Source: Parietichytrium sp. I65-24A
Taxonomy: Eukaryota; Sar; Bigyra; Thraustochytrida; Thraustochytriidae
NCBI GenBank assembly: GCA_012862575.1
Contig: BLSF01000043.1
Span: 248,001-312,000 of the forward strand
DNA length: 64,000 bases
Direction of reading: 5' to 3'
Shown: piece after piece, positions 40,401 through 50,905 of the stretch
Position numbering within the stretch: the first letter of the stretch is position 1
Layout: the number at the start of each line of letters is the position of its first letter
The notes under the pieces: generated by a model
Database searches by the model: none
Told to the model about the DNA's origin: nothing
The model's input: only the letters and a program-made list of their open reading frames with translations
Made by a program: the position numbers and the translations under genes

Positions 40401-42785
40401 GAGGTTCCGCCGGCGCTTTCCTTACTTGGCGCGCTCCGCATCCTATCCCTCACGGGCAACAATATTGAGGAGCTGCACCCTTCGCTCTTCAGCAAACCTC
40501 TCAGCCTCTCGTTGGAGCAACTCAAGTTGGAAAATAATAAGCTAGCGGCACTGCCGGATAGCATTTGTGATCTCAATAGTCTGGAGGTGCTTTGGGTTAC
40601 CAACAATCGTCTCACCGGGTTGCCGGAAAAATTCGGGGGACTGTCCAGCCTTCGAAGGCTTTATTTAAGCACCAACCAGATACAAGAGCTTCCGGCATCT
40701 TTCGGATCCTTGGAAAAGTTATCTTTGTTGCAAATCGCACACAACAAACTGCGAAATATTCCGGAATCATTCTGTGCAGGGCCATTACGCCATTGCCTGT
40801 CTCACCTGAACGTGCAAGCAAACAATATCGTGCAGTTAGATCCCTGCTTTGCCCAGTTGCAGTCTTTAGAAAATGTGTTCTTTGACATGAACCCGATTCG
40901 CTCTCCGCCTCCAGAAAACCACAAACAGACATGGCAGGCGAACGATATTTTGGAGTATTGCCTTCAGAGGGGAAAGCGCCTTGCTCTGATCAAAGATCTT
41001 TTGGACGGCCACGACTATTTCGCATATGATTCTTCGGCTGTGACGCCAAAGTGCGACCGGGTGATAATAGATAATCTGGGATGTTTGCTGGATTCCGACA
41101 TACTTTGGATGGACGGGCTAATCGATAATTTTGTGAATGGCGAATTCTACAGGCACACGTTGTCGGGCCAAGAGGTGGCTTCGCTCATACTCGAACGAAT
41201 TCAGAATCGTAAAAATGCACTGTTGCGGGTAGTATTGGACGCTCTGCTTGGCTTAATTGAGAGGGCGGTCGAAAATGTACTCTTCCCCACCCACGTATTC
41301 TCAAGGGGCCATAGTTTGCCTTTGGGCCGCGACTTTGAGCCAATCAGCTGCTATGTCTTCAAAATGAGCGCTATTTTTGAGCCGATTCTGCCTTTAAATT
41401 TTGACGACGGTGGTGACGAGGAATTGGAACAGCAATCTCCTCCCGAACAGGAAAGCACAGACGCCGTCTCGCAAGATGGACTCGAGCCTGAAGGAACGAG
41501 CCCCGCCGACCAAGGCGATGCTATACCTCGAAACAACTCTTTTGGTTCCATAAGCTCAGAATCTCTTGGGGATGGGTCAGATTCGGAGGCTTCTAGCGAG
41601 GCTAGCACCGACTCGCGAGGAGTGCGGCGATCTATTATTGACGCGGTCGCCTCACTCCCTGACGGCGAGGCATTTCATTTTCCGTATACTCGGAAAATGG
41701 TCGAACTTGCCATTCAAGAATACCGCAGTCCCTACGATAGAGCGGGCTTCGTTGATATACCTTTTGCATTTGAAGGTGAAGAACACTTAGACATTCAGCC
41801 CTTTGAGTTGCTCAATTGGCAAATTCCTGAAGAAATTCATGCCTCTGGACGAGCAAGTGAAAATGTAGAGCTTGCAAAGCAGCAGAATGTTGGACCCTTA
41901 AGTCCTACGAAACAAGCGCAGCGATTCTTTCGGTGGCTCAGACGCTCGAAACCTCAGCCAGAACCTTCGCACACTCCGGTTGAGCGACCGAAGACACCCG
42001 TGCGGGAGTCCGATGGAAGATCTGTTGCAGCTTTAGCGCAGCTCTTATACACTGAAGAGGAGGCGGAGATGCGCCGACAAGAAGAGCTGGATACCCAAGA
42101 AGCCGCAGAAGACATGCGCGCCAGGTTCTTGAGGTGGCTAGAGACTGAGGCAGGTCGTGATAGGCTCGTAAAAGGAGCAATTCACCGCGCGAGTATGGCA
42201 AAGGAGATATTTCGGAAAAGACAAGTCGACCTTGACGACTGTGAAGAATCGTTGCGGAAAGCCGAAGAGCGCTTGACGGAGACAAAAGACCGTGTGGAAC
42301 TCTATGAAAAGAAGGAGAAGTTTCACCTGCACAGGATCAAGTCCAAAAAGGAGGCACAAAGGCTCTTAAACCAAGCAGAAGAGGACCTTGCAGCTCAAAA
42401 AGAAGGTCTTGTACGGGCCGGGCAGGAGCTTGAGAAAGCGCGAATTCGCAAGTCGATGAAGTTGTCCGAAATGAAGGACGACACAATGGAGAAGGTGGCT
42501 AGCATTGTAGAGAAGAAGGCCACTGCAAGAGTAATTTGGCAGAATCGAAAGATTGCAATGGAGAATAATTGGCGACGGCCTTGGGATGGCGTGAACGGTC
42601 GCTTGTTTGATATTTGGAAAGCACAGTATAAGCGCGCTGTGGTAGACAAGGGTGAAGATGGGGGTGAGGACGCAGAGGAGCCGCACCTCGGTGAAGACGT
42701 CCTTGGGCAAAAATGGAATCCTCACCCAGAAGAAGATGGGTACGAAAGTGATTTTGAAGAGGTCGATGAGCATCACGAGGCATGA
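37428..42785 (+). CDS. LRR / WW-domain / coiled-coil scaffold protein
   Basis: A 1785-residue single-exon protein. After a disordered N-terminal ~360 residues come LRRs (~365-510; LRLAGNKLTQLP-type), a degenerate WW-like unit (TDWEAVTDPESGEKMFVHRK), one good WW domain (~601-632; LPGWAQAFDESSGHPYYYN with the second Trp in SSWEAP) and a weak third (~675). More LRRs follow at ~705-860 and ~905-1150 (LEVLWVTNNRLTGLPEKFGG). Next are an unassigned globular part (~1185-1330), an acidic Ser/Glu linker, and a charged coiled coil (~1570-1710), with an acidic tail. The repeats are the intracellular LRR type with leucine and asparagine ladders. A scaffold role is inferred. WW units set inside an LRR array is unusual. 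The ATG at 37428 is preceded by a 9-bp array. Converges on the TBC gene. Confidence 0.85.
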   Translation: MDRERRNGCEANGDRRSFFGGYQRPEKRGSVPVIGWKSDEELDDILEVSNSAERQRRKAVVWTSPKQDRRSPIARAGLEQVSPTRPKDGGINSESESFGGGAQFGGYSTKLAVERPEIPSVDELDLDALGRGDDSLTALMAKSPKKKLPEMEPLRKRVARTASQPELSCTSPPLPTQNDEAIRNPNYSQAIRILADADIAAHTEGDSRRVLQFTQPPSPSKIERKSYTELVAQLSSHAAARMGLDDAAEQSMVSAELERESKLISMAVDKVNLVHQKRAITNGVPVGAASLESIVSRVKIRQLAHQGARNKGTHTLPEDISWARDLLGRGDDSNVLSTYSSNVRRACLNGELELTGTYITEDEIQILLTEKRLQQVQTLRLAGNKLTQLPQGLAVSFPHLRVLDASQNSIVAIASDLGSCNELQVLRLSYNKISVVQVEYMKGLRNLQELYLSGNGISKLGEEIESLTSLERLVADNNRLVTLPGTLHRLRALKVLDLAHNALETLAFIRVRDVPSYNANVPAETDWEAVTDPESGEKMFVHRKTGVARRACRAELQQHASDDQIFVESRDVMLDEFLQLRKKLATPDDSTSEHSSDGQPKLLPGWAQAFDESSGHPYYYNSETGESSWEAPLDLTLDLSRMKGGEPSQSPKKLRRKSIDQRARRSLALQERAEWIYWVSAESGETEWGNCLTKEICIGSVPQELDHWYKLSELEVLKLNCNRLTDFPESLAKLSKLEKLEANHNQITRLPEEFFQLANLKVLMLCDNRLRVLPSNIGKCCSLTCLGLGGNQIEQIPDSISGCKDLERLDLSGNQLRELTPTVSLLTKLNEVLLLDNPQLCKPTLQVVRRGLKHILWDCQERLRRREKGNPPPPVVRPGIGVSGEHLVIEGEYHMDMERDLDRAESTGILKLHFKNLRSLPERVARMPNLKELRISGNNNFVELPLHLTRLQGLLVMQFGSNKISEVPELVSFWSSFKQLAELDLSDNLLAEVPPALSLLGALRILSLTGNNIEELHPSLFSKPLSLSLEQLKLENNKLAALPDSICDLNSLEVLWVTNNRLTGLPEKFGGLSSLRRLYLSTNQIQELPASFGSLEKLSLLQIAHNKLRNIPESFCAGPLRHCLSHLNVQANNIVQLDPCFAQLQSLENVFFDMNPIRSPPPENHKQTWQANDILEYCLQRGKRLALIKDLLDGHDYFAYDSSAVTPKCDRVIIDNLGCLLDSDILWMDGLIDNFVNGEFYRHTLSGQEVASLILERIQNRKNALLRVVLDALLGLIERAVENVLFPTHVFSRGHSLPLGRDFEPISCYVFKMSAIFEPILPLNFDDGGDEELEQQSPPEQESTDAVSQDGLEPEGTSPADQGDAIPRNNSFGSISSESLGDGSDSEASSEASTDSRGVRRSIIDAVASLPDGEAFHFPYTRKMVELAIQEYRSPYDRAGFVDIPFAFEGEEHLDIQPFELLNWQIPEEIHASGRASENVELAKQQNVGPLSPTKQAQRFFRWLRRSKPQPEPSHTPVERPKTPVRESDGRSVAALAQLLYTEEEAEMRRQEELDTQEAAEDMRARFLRWLETEAGRDRLVKGAIHRASMAKEIFRKRQVDLDDCEESLRKAEERLTETKDRVELYEKKEKFHLHRIKSKKEAQRLLNQAEEDLAAQKEGLVRAGQELEKARIRKSMKLSEMKDDTMEKVASIVEKKATARVIWQNRKIAMENNWRRPWDGVNGRLFDIWKAQYKRAVVDKGEDGGEDAEEPHLGEDVLGQKWNPHPEEDGYESDFEEVDEHHEA

Positions 42786-43019
42786 AGTTGTCGACAGAAC
42801 CGCGAACCGCTCACCGTTAAATAATTGACCAAGTGTGAAGATTTTTCAAAAAGAGTATATTACTGTTCTTTAATTTTTGAAAGCTTTCTCGAGAGCTTTC
42901 GGCGCTAGGCTCGCTACTTATGTCACACTTTGCAGCTTCCGTCTCGCTTTGAAGATCCACCCGACGATAGAGTGATGGAGATCAACCTCGGAATACAGCT
43001 TCATTCATAAAATGTCCCA
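42786..43019. other. Convergent 3' spacer
   Basis: 234 bp between the LRR/WW and TBC genes. No feature beyond AT-rich 3' flanks. Confidence 0.5.
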
Positions 43020-44528
43020 CTATGAAAGAATGCAGTCGTTATCTTTGGAAGCCTTTTTCGGGACTTGTTCCTTTGATGCCCTCGCAGGCTTCTTCCTTGA
43101 CCCACAACTAAACATAGTCTCAAAATCATCCACTGCAATTTCGGCTTTAGCCACCCACCAAGCCGCGTCGAACTCGGAGCGCAGAGCATTACTCCTCGAA
43201 GCCTGAGTCGTGCCAAACGCAACAGATTCGGATTTTGCCCTTCTCGGAGAGACCGTTCTATGTGGAAACGCTGACGCGCCATCCTCGCCCGTCTCAAATC
43301 TTGAAGCGCTGGCCGTCTCGGGGTCTTCAACACTCGCCGCTGAGGAATTTGAATTTACAGATGATGATGCGGAGGAGAGGGTCCCTCCGGAATCTATTGT
43401 GGGTGATTTAGCTCGTTGTTCAGCTCGTCGCTTTCGAGCTTGAACCAGCCAAGTCCTATCAATGGTGAGCTCCTTGGCAAGACTAATGATGCGCCCAGGG
43501 CACCGGTCCTTTCTTGCGGAGGATATTACAAGCTGAATAAATGCTATGCCAGAGGTGCTTTCCAACGAGTTTGCTATTTGAGTAAACATGACCTCCTCCC
43601 CGGCGGGGTCGATGGACCCGTCGCTCTGCTGGGTTTTCAACAATGAATGAACTTTGTCCATCTCGCGATGGCGAGAGAGATAAGGCCCGGAGTGGACCTC
43701 GAGGAGAGCAAACGCAATTCTGTGCAGGTTGAGAACGACATCGGAATCCTTCTCGTCTCCATTGGTCATCTCCGCCACTACATTGTCTTGTGCCCGCTTG
43801 CACTCAAAAATGTAGTCCCACAAGACAAGTGTGCTCTCAAGAGGCAAAACGTGAACGAAAAGCGGAACGAGCCACTGTACAAGGAGGTATCCCATTGCCC
43901 GACCCAATGTCTCGGCGTCGTGATTCGAGCAGCTCGACACGAGATGGTCTCTGACGGCCGGGGCGAAATTGGATACAATATCCACAAAGAGCTCCACTTC
44001 GTCGAGCGCAGTGTGGCGGAAAAAGGAGTCCGGTAAGCTCTCCACTAACTCTGCCAAGAACCAAAAGGCCTTTTCTGCGTTCATGTAGCCCAGTGCAAGA
44101 GCACAAATGAAGTTCATGCCCTGCGTGTAGCCAACGGATGGATTATGAACACTAAACATGACCAGCACCTGTGTCAGAGTAAGCCTGGCTTCCTCCGAGT
44201 CAAAGTCTCGCAAGACGACTCCAAATGATCGCGGGACATCCTTCAAAATGACGTTCATGAGTTCCGAGTCCACGACCTCCGTACTCTTCAAGGGACAGCA
44301 TTCCGCGCAGCATCCGCACTCTTTGCACTTTGAAGTTCTCAGCTCGCTTTGATTTCCCTCCCCGTCCTTCACTTCGACATCTTCGCTCCCAAAGCATCGC
44401 TCATACAGCTCCTGGAAATACTTCTCCGGCATCGACATTTGCAGTCGCTGCCCGCAGCTGGAGAACCATTCATCCCCTCTCTGCCTCATGTTGCTCTGTT
44501 GCAATTCAGCCGTCACTACCGCGGCCAT
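43020..44528 (-). CDS. TBC-domain RabGAP with a C-terminal CaaX box
   Basis: A 502-residue Rab GTPase-activating protein. The TBC domain (~90-310) has the catalytic arginine in ILKDVPRSF (Arg100), the catalytic glutamine in YTQGMNF (Gln136), then ALALGYMNAEKAFWFLAELVE and VLPLESTLVLWDYIFECKR. The first TBC block (RxxxW) is replaced by a short Cys-rich insert, CKECGCCAECC (68-78), which looks like a small metal site or disulphide cluster. The C-terminal third is Ser-rich and disordered, with a basic stretch (KKPARASKEQVPKKASK). It ends CILS, a CaaX motif predicted to be farnesylated, so the protein is likely membrane-anchored. I start at ATG 44528, since the longer frame starts at GTG. The target Rab is unknown. 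Confidence 0.88.
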   Translation of the reverse strand: MAAVVTAELQQSNMRQRGDEWFSSCGQRLQMSMPEKYFQELYERCFGSEDVEVKDGEGNQSELRTSKCKECGCCAECCPLKSTEVVDSELMNVILKDVPRSFGVVLRDFDSEEARLTLTQVLVMFSVHNPSVGYTQGMNFICALALGYMNAEKAFWFLAELVESLPDSFFRHTALDEVELFVDIVSNFAPAVRDHLVSSCSNHDAETLGRAMGYLLVQWLVPLFVHVLPLESTLVLWDYIFECKRAQDNVVAEMTNGDEKDSDVVLNLHRIAFALLEVHSGPYLSRHREMDKVHSLLKTQQSDGSIDPAGEEVMFTQIANSLESTSGIAFIQLVISSARKDRCPGRIISLAKELTIDRTWLVQARKRRAEQRAKSPTIDSGGTLSSASSSVNSNSSAASVEDPETASASRFETGEDGASAFPHRTVSPRRAKSESVAFGTTQASRSNALRSEFDAAWWVAKAEIAVDDFETMFSCGSRKKPARASKEQVPKKASKDNDCILS

Positions 44529-44921
44529 CTCCGACCCAGATATCCTCGCATCCAATCTCAATGAGCACACAATTTGCGCCGGAACGAGTAACCAATCAAC
44601 GCCTCACTCAACCACCACCACCTCCCAACCAATCCACAACGATCGAACTTTGCAATGCCGAGAACAGCCGCACAAGCTCCTTCCTCTTTCACCATACACT
44701 TTTCGCACTCCGGTCTTCTCAGCTCCAACTTTTCGCAGCGCATACAAAACGACGGAAATCTCTATATGAATATGGCGAACGTGGTTCCCTCACAAGCGCG
44801 CGGCGATTCCCAGCACTGACAGATACTGACAGTGAGTGTCCCACTTGTTTCGCTACGCAAGGCCAAGCCGAACTCTCGCGGAAGGGAGGCCAATAAATGT
44901 TCGTCCAAAACGCCAAATGTT

Positions 44922-44960
<39 letters not shown>

Positions 44961-46604
44961 ACACACCACCGCTCGCCACACGCAGGGCTGAGATTCGCCA
45001 GCGGAACTGTGCGGAACGTTTCGGGAACTGGCGCGGTGTCCTCGGCGGGGACACTCTTTCTTTCGCTCTTTCTTTCTCTCTTTCTTTCTTCCTTCTTCTT
45101 TCTCGGATTGTATGACTGTATTATTGTATGTATGTGTGGCACAACCTGCAAAACATGAATGTTGGCAGCAGTCCTATCAGTTGCCACTGTTTCCAATAGC
45201 CAACGTGCTCGGTTGCAGCTGGCGGAGTGATTTGGCTATACTGACTAGGCCTCCTTTACCACACACTACGCTTGGGACGCAATTTGTGATAGGGGTTAGC
45301 ATAGCCGTCGCTAACAGGACGAGAGGAGGGGGACCGTTGCTAGCTGTGTGGTTAGTTGATGCTAATGGTAGAAATTGGTTATGCGGCATAGCACTGGTGA
45401 AGAGATGGAGAGGCGTCTAGCCTGAAGTCCTAAGCAAAGGTCAGAGTTTGGACTAGCAAAAAGTAAGGCTTCTTGTATAGTCACGTCTACTCTCTTGTTA
45501 TGGATGGCAATCGACGCTGTAAGATATGCTACCAGACAACATGTGTAGTGTAGCGGAGACTAATGCTACTTTAGACAACTTAACACGTCGCTAAGATTGC
45601 ACTGGAAACGAGTACGTACTGCTACTGTTGCTTGCAACTCTTGCAACTGACTGTCAATGTGAGTGCCGTCATTAGAAGGGGTAAAAACGCTGGTCACTAC
45701 TAGTACATGTGGCCGAAGGTCATTATCAGATCCAATCAGATTCATGTGAGCAAATTGCGAACGTGAACAACAAGCCTGTTTTACCATCTTTTTTTATCTT
45801 TTTGCACAAACTATTTTTAGACATGACCATGACCATGACCATGAACATGATAATGACCATGAACATTGAGTTAAAAATTGGCTCATACTCCACAACGATT
45901 TGATATTTAAGCAGGACCAATTGGTTCTGGATGCCGAGAATAGACGATGGCACACGAGTTTGGCAAGACGAGGGAGTGGCGACAATGTTCTGGTTTTGTA
46001 AGGGGTTAAAATTGATATTATTTATGTCACCATACTTGAAGAGCCGGGCTCTATAAACCAGGATGATGTGCCATCCTTGGCTGAGGAATTAAGCTTTAAT
46101 TCCAGCTGCCAGGAAACAAAGCATCTGCTTTCTCTGCGAGTGCGTGAACAACACCAGAACGATGCGCAGTGATACCAATCAATACCTTGGAGATAAAACC
46201 ACATCGCATCACAATGTTCCTCAGGGCTCGTTTTTGGGCCTTTCATCGTCAAGAACAATCCAAGGAGTTGCAATGCAGTCCCGATGTTATTAGCTTTTAG
46301 CTTGATTTTTTTCAGTAGTTTCCTACGAAGAGTTGCCGAGAAGAATCGCCGCAGATTGCCCATCCCCAGTTCGGACCGATTCTTTCAGTTCAGATGAGCA
46401 CTTCTTGCTGTGGTGCGAATCGTCGTAACATGGACCAAGGGTTGAATGAGAGCTCCAGGATATGCAAGAAGGGGAGGTCGCACGAGTACCGAAGCGACGG
46501 CTGTGGAAAAGAAACGAAAGGATGTGAGAGCTGAATGCTTCATTTGATTGAAAAAGTTAATTAAATAGACGCAAGCTAGGGCGATTGATGTCGAAGCTGT
46601 CCAC
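44529..46604. other. 2-kb intergenic between TBC and the double glutaminase gene
   Basis: Contains a CT tract (44926-44957), a CTTT-rich tract (45056-45110) and a degenerate CATGAC hexamer array (45823-45860). 46022-46363 has an open frame on the minus strand with no recognisable domain. 45220-45560 has unusual TAG/CTA-rich composition like 61080-61450. No gene is called. Confidence 0.45.
45823..45860 (+). repeat. CATGAC/ATGACC hexamer array
   Basis: Three clean copies of the hexamer followed by diverged ones. Confidence 0.75.
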
Positions 46605-49600
46605 TCAGGTTGATGCCGCGGAGGTGGGGGCAGCATTGGGGTTTCCGCACTTGATGCGCTCGCCCGGACCCATCTGGCCGCCGCTCTTCTTCAAATATTC
46701 GGCGATGGCCATGTGCTTGGCTTCTAGAGCATCGGCCAGAGGCGTTCCCCCCCACCGATCCACTGGACTGAGACTGGCGCCGTGCTCATGGAGGTAGCGA
46801 ACGATTCTGAAGTGTCCTTCGCTTGAAGCCAAATGCAATGCTGTTCTCCCGTCATAGTCGGCCACATCGAGGCTCAGGTTACCCTCCGAAACCAGGCTCT
46901 GCAGAGTCCGTACGTCCCCCCGGGTGGCAGCTTCGATCAGTTTTTGGGATCTGCGCTGGTAGTCAATATCTCGAGACCAGTCCCTGACATCAAACATCTT
47001 TGAAACCCCGCTCAAGAGACTGTAACGGTGGATGGCGAATTCTTCTTGCAAAAGCGAGCAGAACTCCAGCCCTCTTGCAGAGTTACCAAGTTTGTCAAGA
47101 CGTGGCGACCAAACGCACATTCCCATGATATTGGGCACAACAACCAGCAAAGCACCGCTCACCCCGCTTTTCGCCGGCAGGCCGATAGTAAATTGGAACT
47201 CGCCAGAAAAGTCGTACATTCCCGAGCTAGCCATAATTGACAAACCTGGCAATATGGGAAACAATGGCGCTGTCAGAGAAGGTTTTGAAAAATGAATGCG
47301 TGCTCGGCCGCCGAGCAAAATTTTAAACTTACAATTTCGCACAGTATCAGATCGAAAAACTCGTTTGTGAGTAAGTGGGTTGACACCGCCGTTCGCCAAG
47401 GTGGCGGCCACCACTGACATCGTATCACAATTAAGTTCAAGCGAGCAGCAGGAAAAATAAAATTCTAACACCTCCCTAAGCGCCGAACTGCTCCTCACAT
47501 AGTCCGGAAACGCATGCTTTTCCTTCATCAAGTAGCCAAGACAAAAGTTTCGGTCTGCGGTTGCGAATTCGCCGAGTGAAGTCTCGTTGGAGAAGGTTGG
47601 GCGGACCCCTCCAGTTAGATCTTGCCACACTGAAGTCACAAAGTCAAATCTATCCTCCGGTTTTGCATCTGGAAGAACGAGCGAGCTAGTGACAATTGCA
47701 CCAGCATTGATGAGTGGATTGTCTTTATTTGCACAAAACGGAAGAAAAATTAGATTGGCTCGATCCGGAACCTCTTCCTCTCAAAACCTTATCAGCTCAT
47801 ACAAAGCAAAACACTTACGTGGGAGGCCTCTATTGTTGAGAGTGAGCTCGTTAAAGTTGAGACCACTCGGCTCGTGACCAACGTGTTTGTGAACCAGCTC
47901 TTCCCCGATGAGCTCTTGCGCGATGCAATAGTTGACCGGCTTCATGCAACTCTGAACGCAAAACGGAACATGCGAAGCTCCATGAGTGAAACGTTGCGCG
48001 TCTACAGAGCAGATTCCAACGCCAAACTGGTCTGGGTTTACTGCGGCGAGTTGCGGAATGTATGTCGCAACGTGGCCGTCCGTGTTTGGCTCTGCAACCT
48101 CGTACAGTTTGGTCACCATCTTCGTGAAAGAAGTGAAATCGTTGATCGCAGACTGACCTTGAATCGACTTTTGGATGTATGGAAAACGCTTGGACAAATA
48201 CTGCAACCGGGATGCCGTGAGCTCTTTCGGTGGTCGAAGATCCATCCCAGGAGAGACAGAGCCGCGCCTTTTCCGGGATCCCTTTCCTTCACTTATGGTA
48301 GAGCTGAATTCTCTCTCAAGGGGGGTTCCCTCCAAGCGGATGCCGTCAAGAGCCAATGCCTCCGCGAGGTCACGCTCGGTTGGGTGCGCGTACTCTGGCC
48401 AAAGTGATCCTTCGGTAGAGGACGGAACTTTGACAAGTGATTCAATCCATCGCTGTGCTTGCCTCTTACTCACCGCCGCGACAGGGCCGGACGGGGAAGA
48501 CTGCAGATACTTGAGCCTAATGCTGTTTCCCGACACACTGGCCTCGCCTTCGTCTTCAGACTCTGACGCCGAAGCTGCGATGGCGGCTGCCGAGGTGGTA
48601 GAGTCGATTTCTCCGGCCGTGTTGCACCTGAGTGCATACGGCCGTTTTACATAAGGTAGCACGGTGTCAAGTGCAATTGAGGGGCCAATGACTGGGGAAG
48701 TTGGCGGACTGAGAGGAATCTTGTGGGGAAGCTCCGTGACGGTGGCAAGGCTGGTGCTTCGGATTTTCTCGGTAATTTTCTTCGGATCAATCTTCCCTTT
48801 TGGCTCCAAGGAGTCTACTTGTTCGTTCTCAGGGAGTGGTTGGAGGGTTTCGGAGCCAGTCTCGCTGTCCGCCAAGCCAACAGCATAACCTTCGCACTCG
48901 TCGTCGGCTTGTGAAAAGTCGCGAGCGGTCTCCGACGCAGCTTCGATCTCGTCATCAGCTTCGTCATCGCTCTGGCCAATTTCGTCGTCGCCATCCAACC
49001 CCTCTTCGATGTCAGTGGCGCTCATGTACGAGTTTGAAGGCGGCCGTTTGGGGAGCGGATCCATGGCAGTCAAAATCTGGCCGTTCAAGACACCATTCGG
49101 CTGCTTGGACAGCATCGGAGAGTCCTTAGGCGAAGCAGGCACATTCTTCAGAATGGGATGCACATAATTTTCCGGAACATTCTCGAGCCACTGTGCGATG
49201 TTGGTGTGGCCCTCCTGATTAGCATCGTCGACGGGGCGATTCGAGCGCCGGTCTTTGGCGCTAATGTTGGCTCCGAACAGTACAAGCAATTTGACGCACT
49301 CGATGTGTCCATTCGAAGCAGCTAGATGGAGTGGAGTTCTCATGTCATAGTCTGGAAGGTTCACGTCCACTCCTCTCGCGTAAAGCTTACGCAGACGTCC
49401 GACATTGCCCTCCGAAACAGCATACAGCAGCTCTGAGTGGCCGTTTTCTGCACGACGGTGCGCAATCGCCTTTCTAATGGCTCCAGCGCTGTGGTGTTCT
49501 CGCAGCAAGTCGCTGTAGACATGAGAGTCTTGGACCACGTATGAATCGAAGGTGTGGAGCGGGAACTGGTTCACGAGGCTCGTCACGAATTGGAGCCCAA

Positions 49601-50905
49601 AGACAGAGTTTTGGTTCTCATCTAGTCGTGGCGAGAAAGTGCAGAAACCGCCGAGATTGGGGATCACAATGATGGTAAACCCCGAAGAACTACTTTTACA
49701 CGGATAGCCGAATGTAAACTGCAAGGACCCAGAGAAATCGTTCATACCGCCTGAGAAAATTCCAAAAATCAGAAACAAAAGTGGAGCCGGAAAGAAACAT
49801 CACGTGTCAGCCGGACCGTCAATTTAGTTCAAAACTCAACACCAAGCCATGCCATTAAAGACTAGAAAACAAACTTACAGCTGCTCATCAGCGACAAACA
49901 GCACCTAACGTCCTCGGCGCTGAACACTCGCTTGTTGGTAATGGGGCACACTCCGCCGGCCGCCAGCGTCCCTGCAAAGATGGCGAGGTCTTCACAGGTT
50001 GCTTCAATGCTGCAGTTCATGAAGAAGAGGTTTATGATCTCGTGAATGGTGTCCTGATCGAGTTCCTCGCCACCAGGAAAGGCGCGAAAGTTGTTCATGA
50101 GATAACCGTTGCAAAAAGCCATGTTGCCCTTGTTCCTCTGTGACAAGTAAAAGGAATTCGCAAAGCTCATTTCCGCTTGGCCGGTGCAGTCCGCCCAGAG
50201 CTTGCGCATGAAATTGAAGCGATCAGAAACTGGGCAAGTGGGCTGGAGCAGGCTCGTCATCATGATGAGGCCTGCTTGTACGAACGGATTGTAAGGTTTG
50301 TTGTTCGAGTCCAGTATCAGCCCACTTGACTCTGGAGACGGCTCGCGGCCCATGAACTCATGTACGCGCTGCATGCCAATTTCCTTGAGTGCAGCGCAGT
50401 AAAGCATCGGGCCACAAATCTCTTGCACAGTAAAGCGCTCTTCGAAATCCCCTCTGTTCCAGCGCTGCCCTTGTATCGAGCAAAACGACGCTGCGATCTT
50501 GCTCGGATTCACGCGGCTGAGTTTCGGCGTGGAACACGACACCTGGCCAACTTCGCGACCGAGCGTGCGAACGGCCTTGATAGTCTGATGAAAGCAATCA
50601 TCCAGTCTAATCGAGAGGTCTTCAAAATCCGACACCACCAAATGTCCTGTCAGCGCAGTTTCGAGCAGCAAATTCTTCCTCACCACCTGCACAACCTCCG
50701 GCACCGACAGCACCGCATCCTTTGGCATTTTCACCAGCGCTGCCACATCCGAAGCGATCCTCTCGTCCGTCAGCATCAGCCCCGTCCTCGTAATCTCCGC
50801 CAACAGCATCCCGCACGTAACATCTTTCGCGCCTTTGTCCCCGCCCAGCGATGACAGCAGCCCTTCCAGGTCCTGCAGCGAGTTCACCGACCCGATACGG
50901 TCCAT
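46605..50905 (-). CDS. Double glutaminase: pseudo-glutaminase-ankyrin fused to glutaminase-ankyrin (4 exons)
   Basis: Exons are 50905..49879, 49750..47819, 47722..47333 and 47245..46605; introns are 128, 96 and 87 bp, each GTAAGT...AG. All phases agree, giving 1329 residues. Two kidney-type glutaminase modules lie in tandem. Module 1 (~1-525) has an N-terminal EF-like helical part, a glutaminase fold and ankyrin repeats. A ~320-residue acidic/Ser-rich linker follows. Module 2 (~850-1329) has the same order. In module 2 the catalytic dyad is intact (Ser943 and Lys946 in FCVQSCMKPV), and YIPQLA, INAGAIV, the Glu and Asn of GEFATADRN, FYF, GMYDFSG and GLPAKSGV are kept. In module 1 the dyad is E162/G165 (VQEICG) and the other active-site positions also differ, so it is probably inactive. 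The reaction is glutamine to glutamate plus ammonia, usually mitochondrial; no clear targeting peptide is seen here. Confidence 0.87.

Noticed and set aside
46022-46363. 113-codon minus-strand frame
   Set aside because: No domain, and a nearby alternative frame looks equally meaningless. Possibly a relic, but nothing can be supported.
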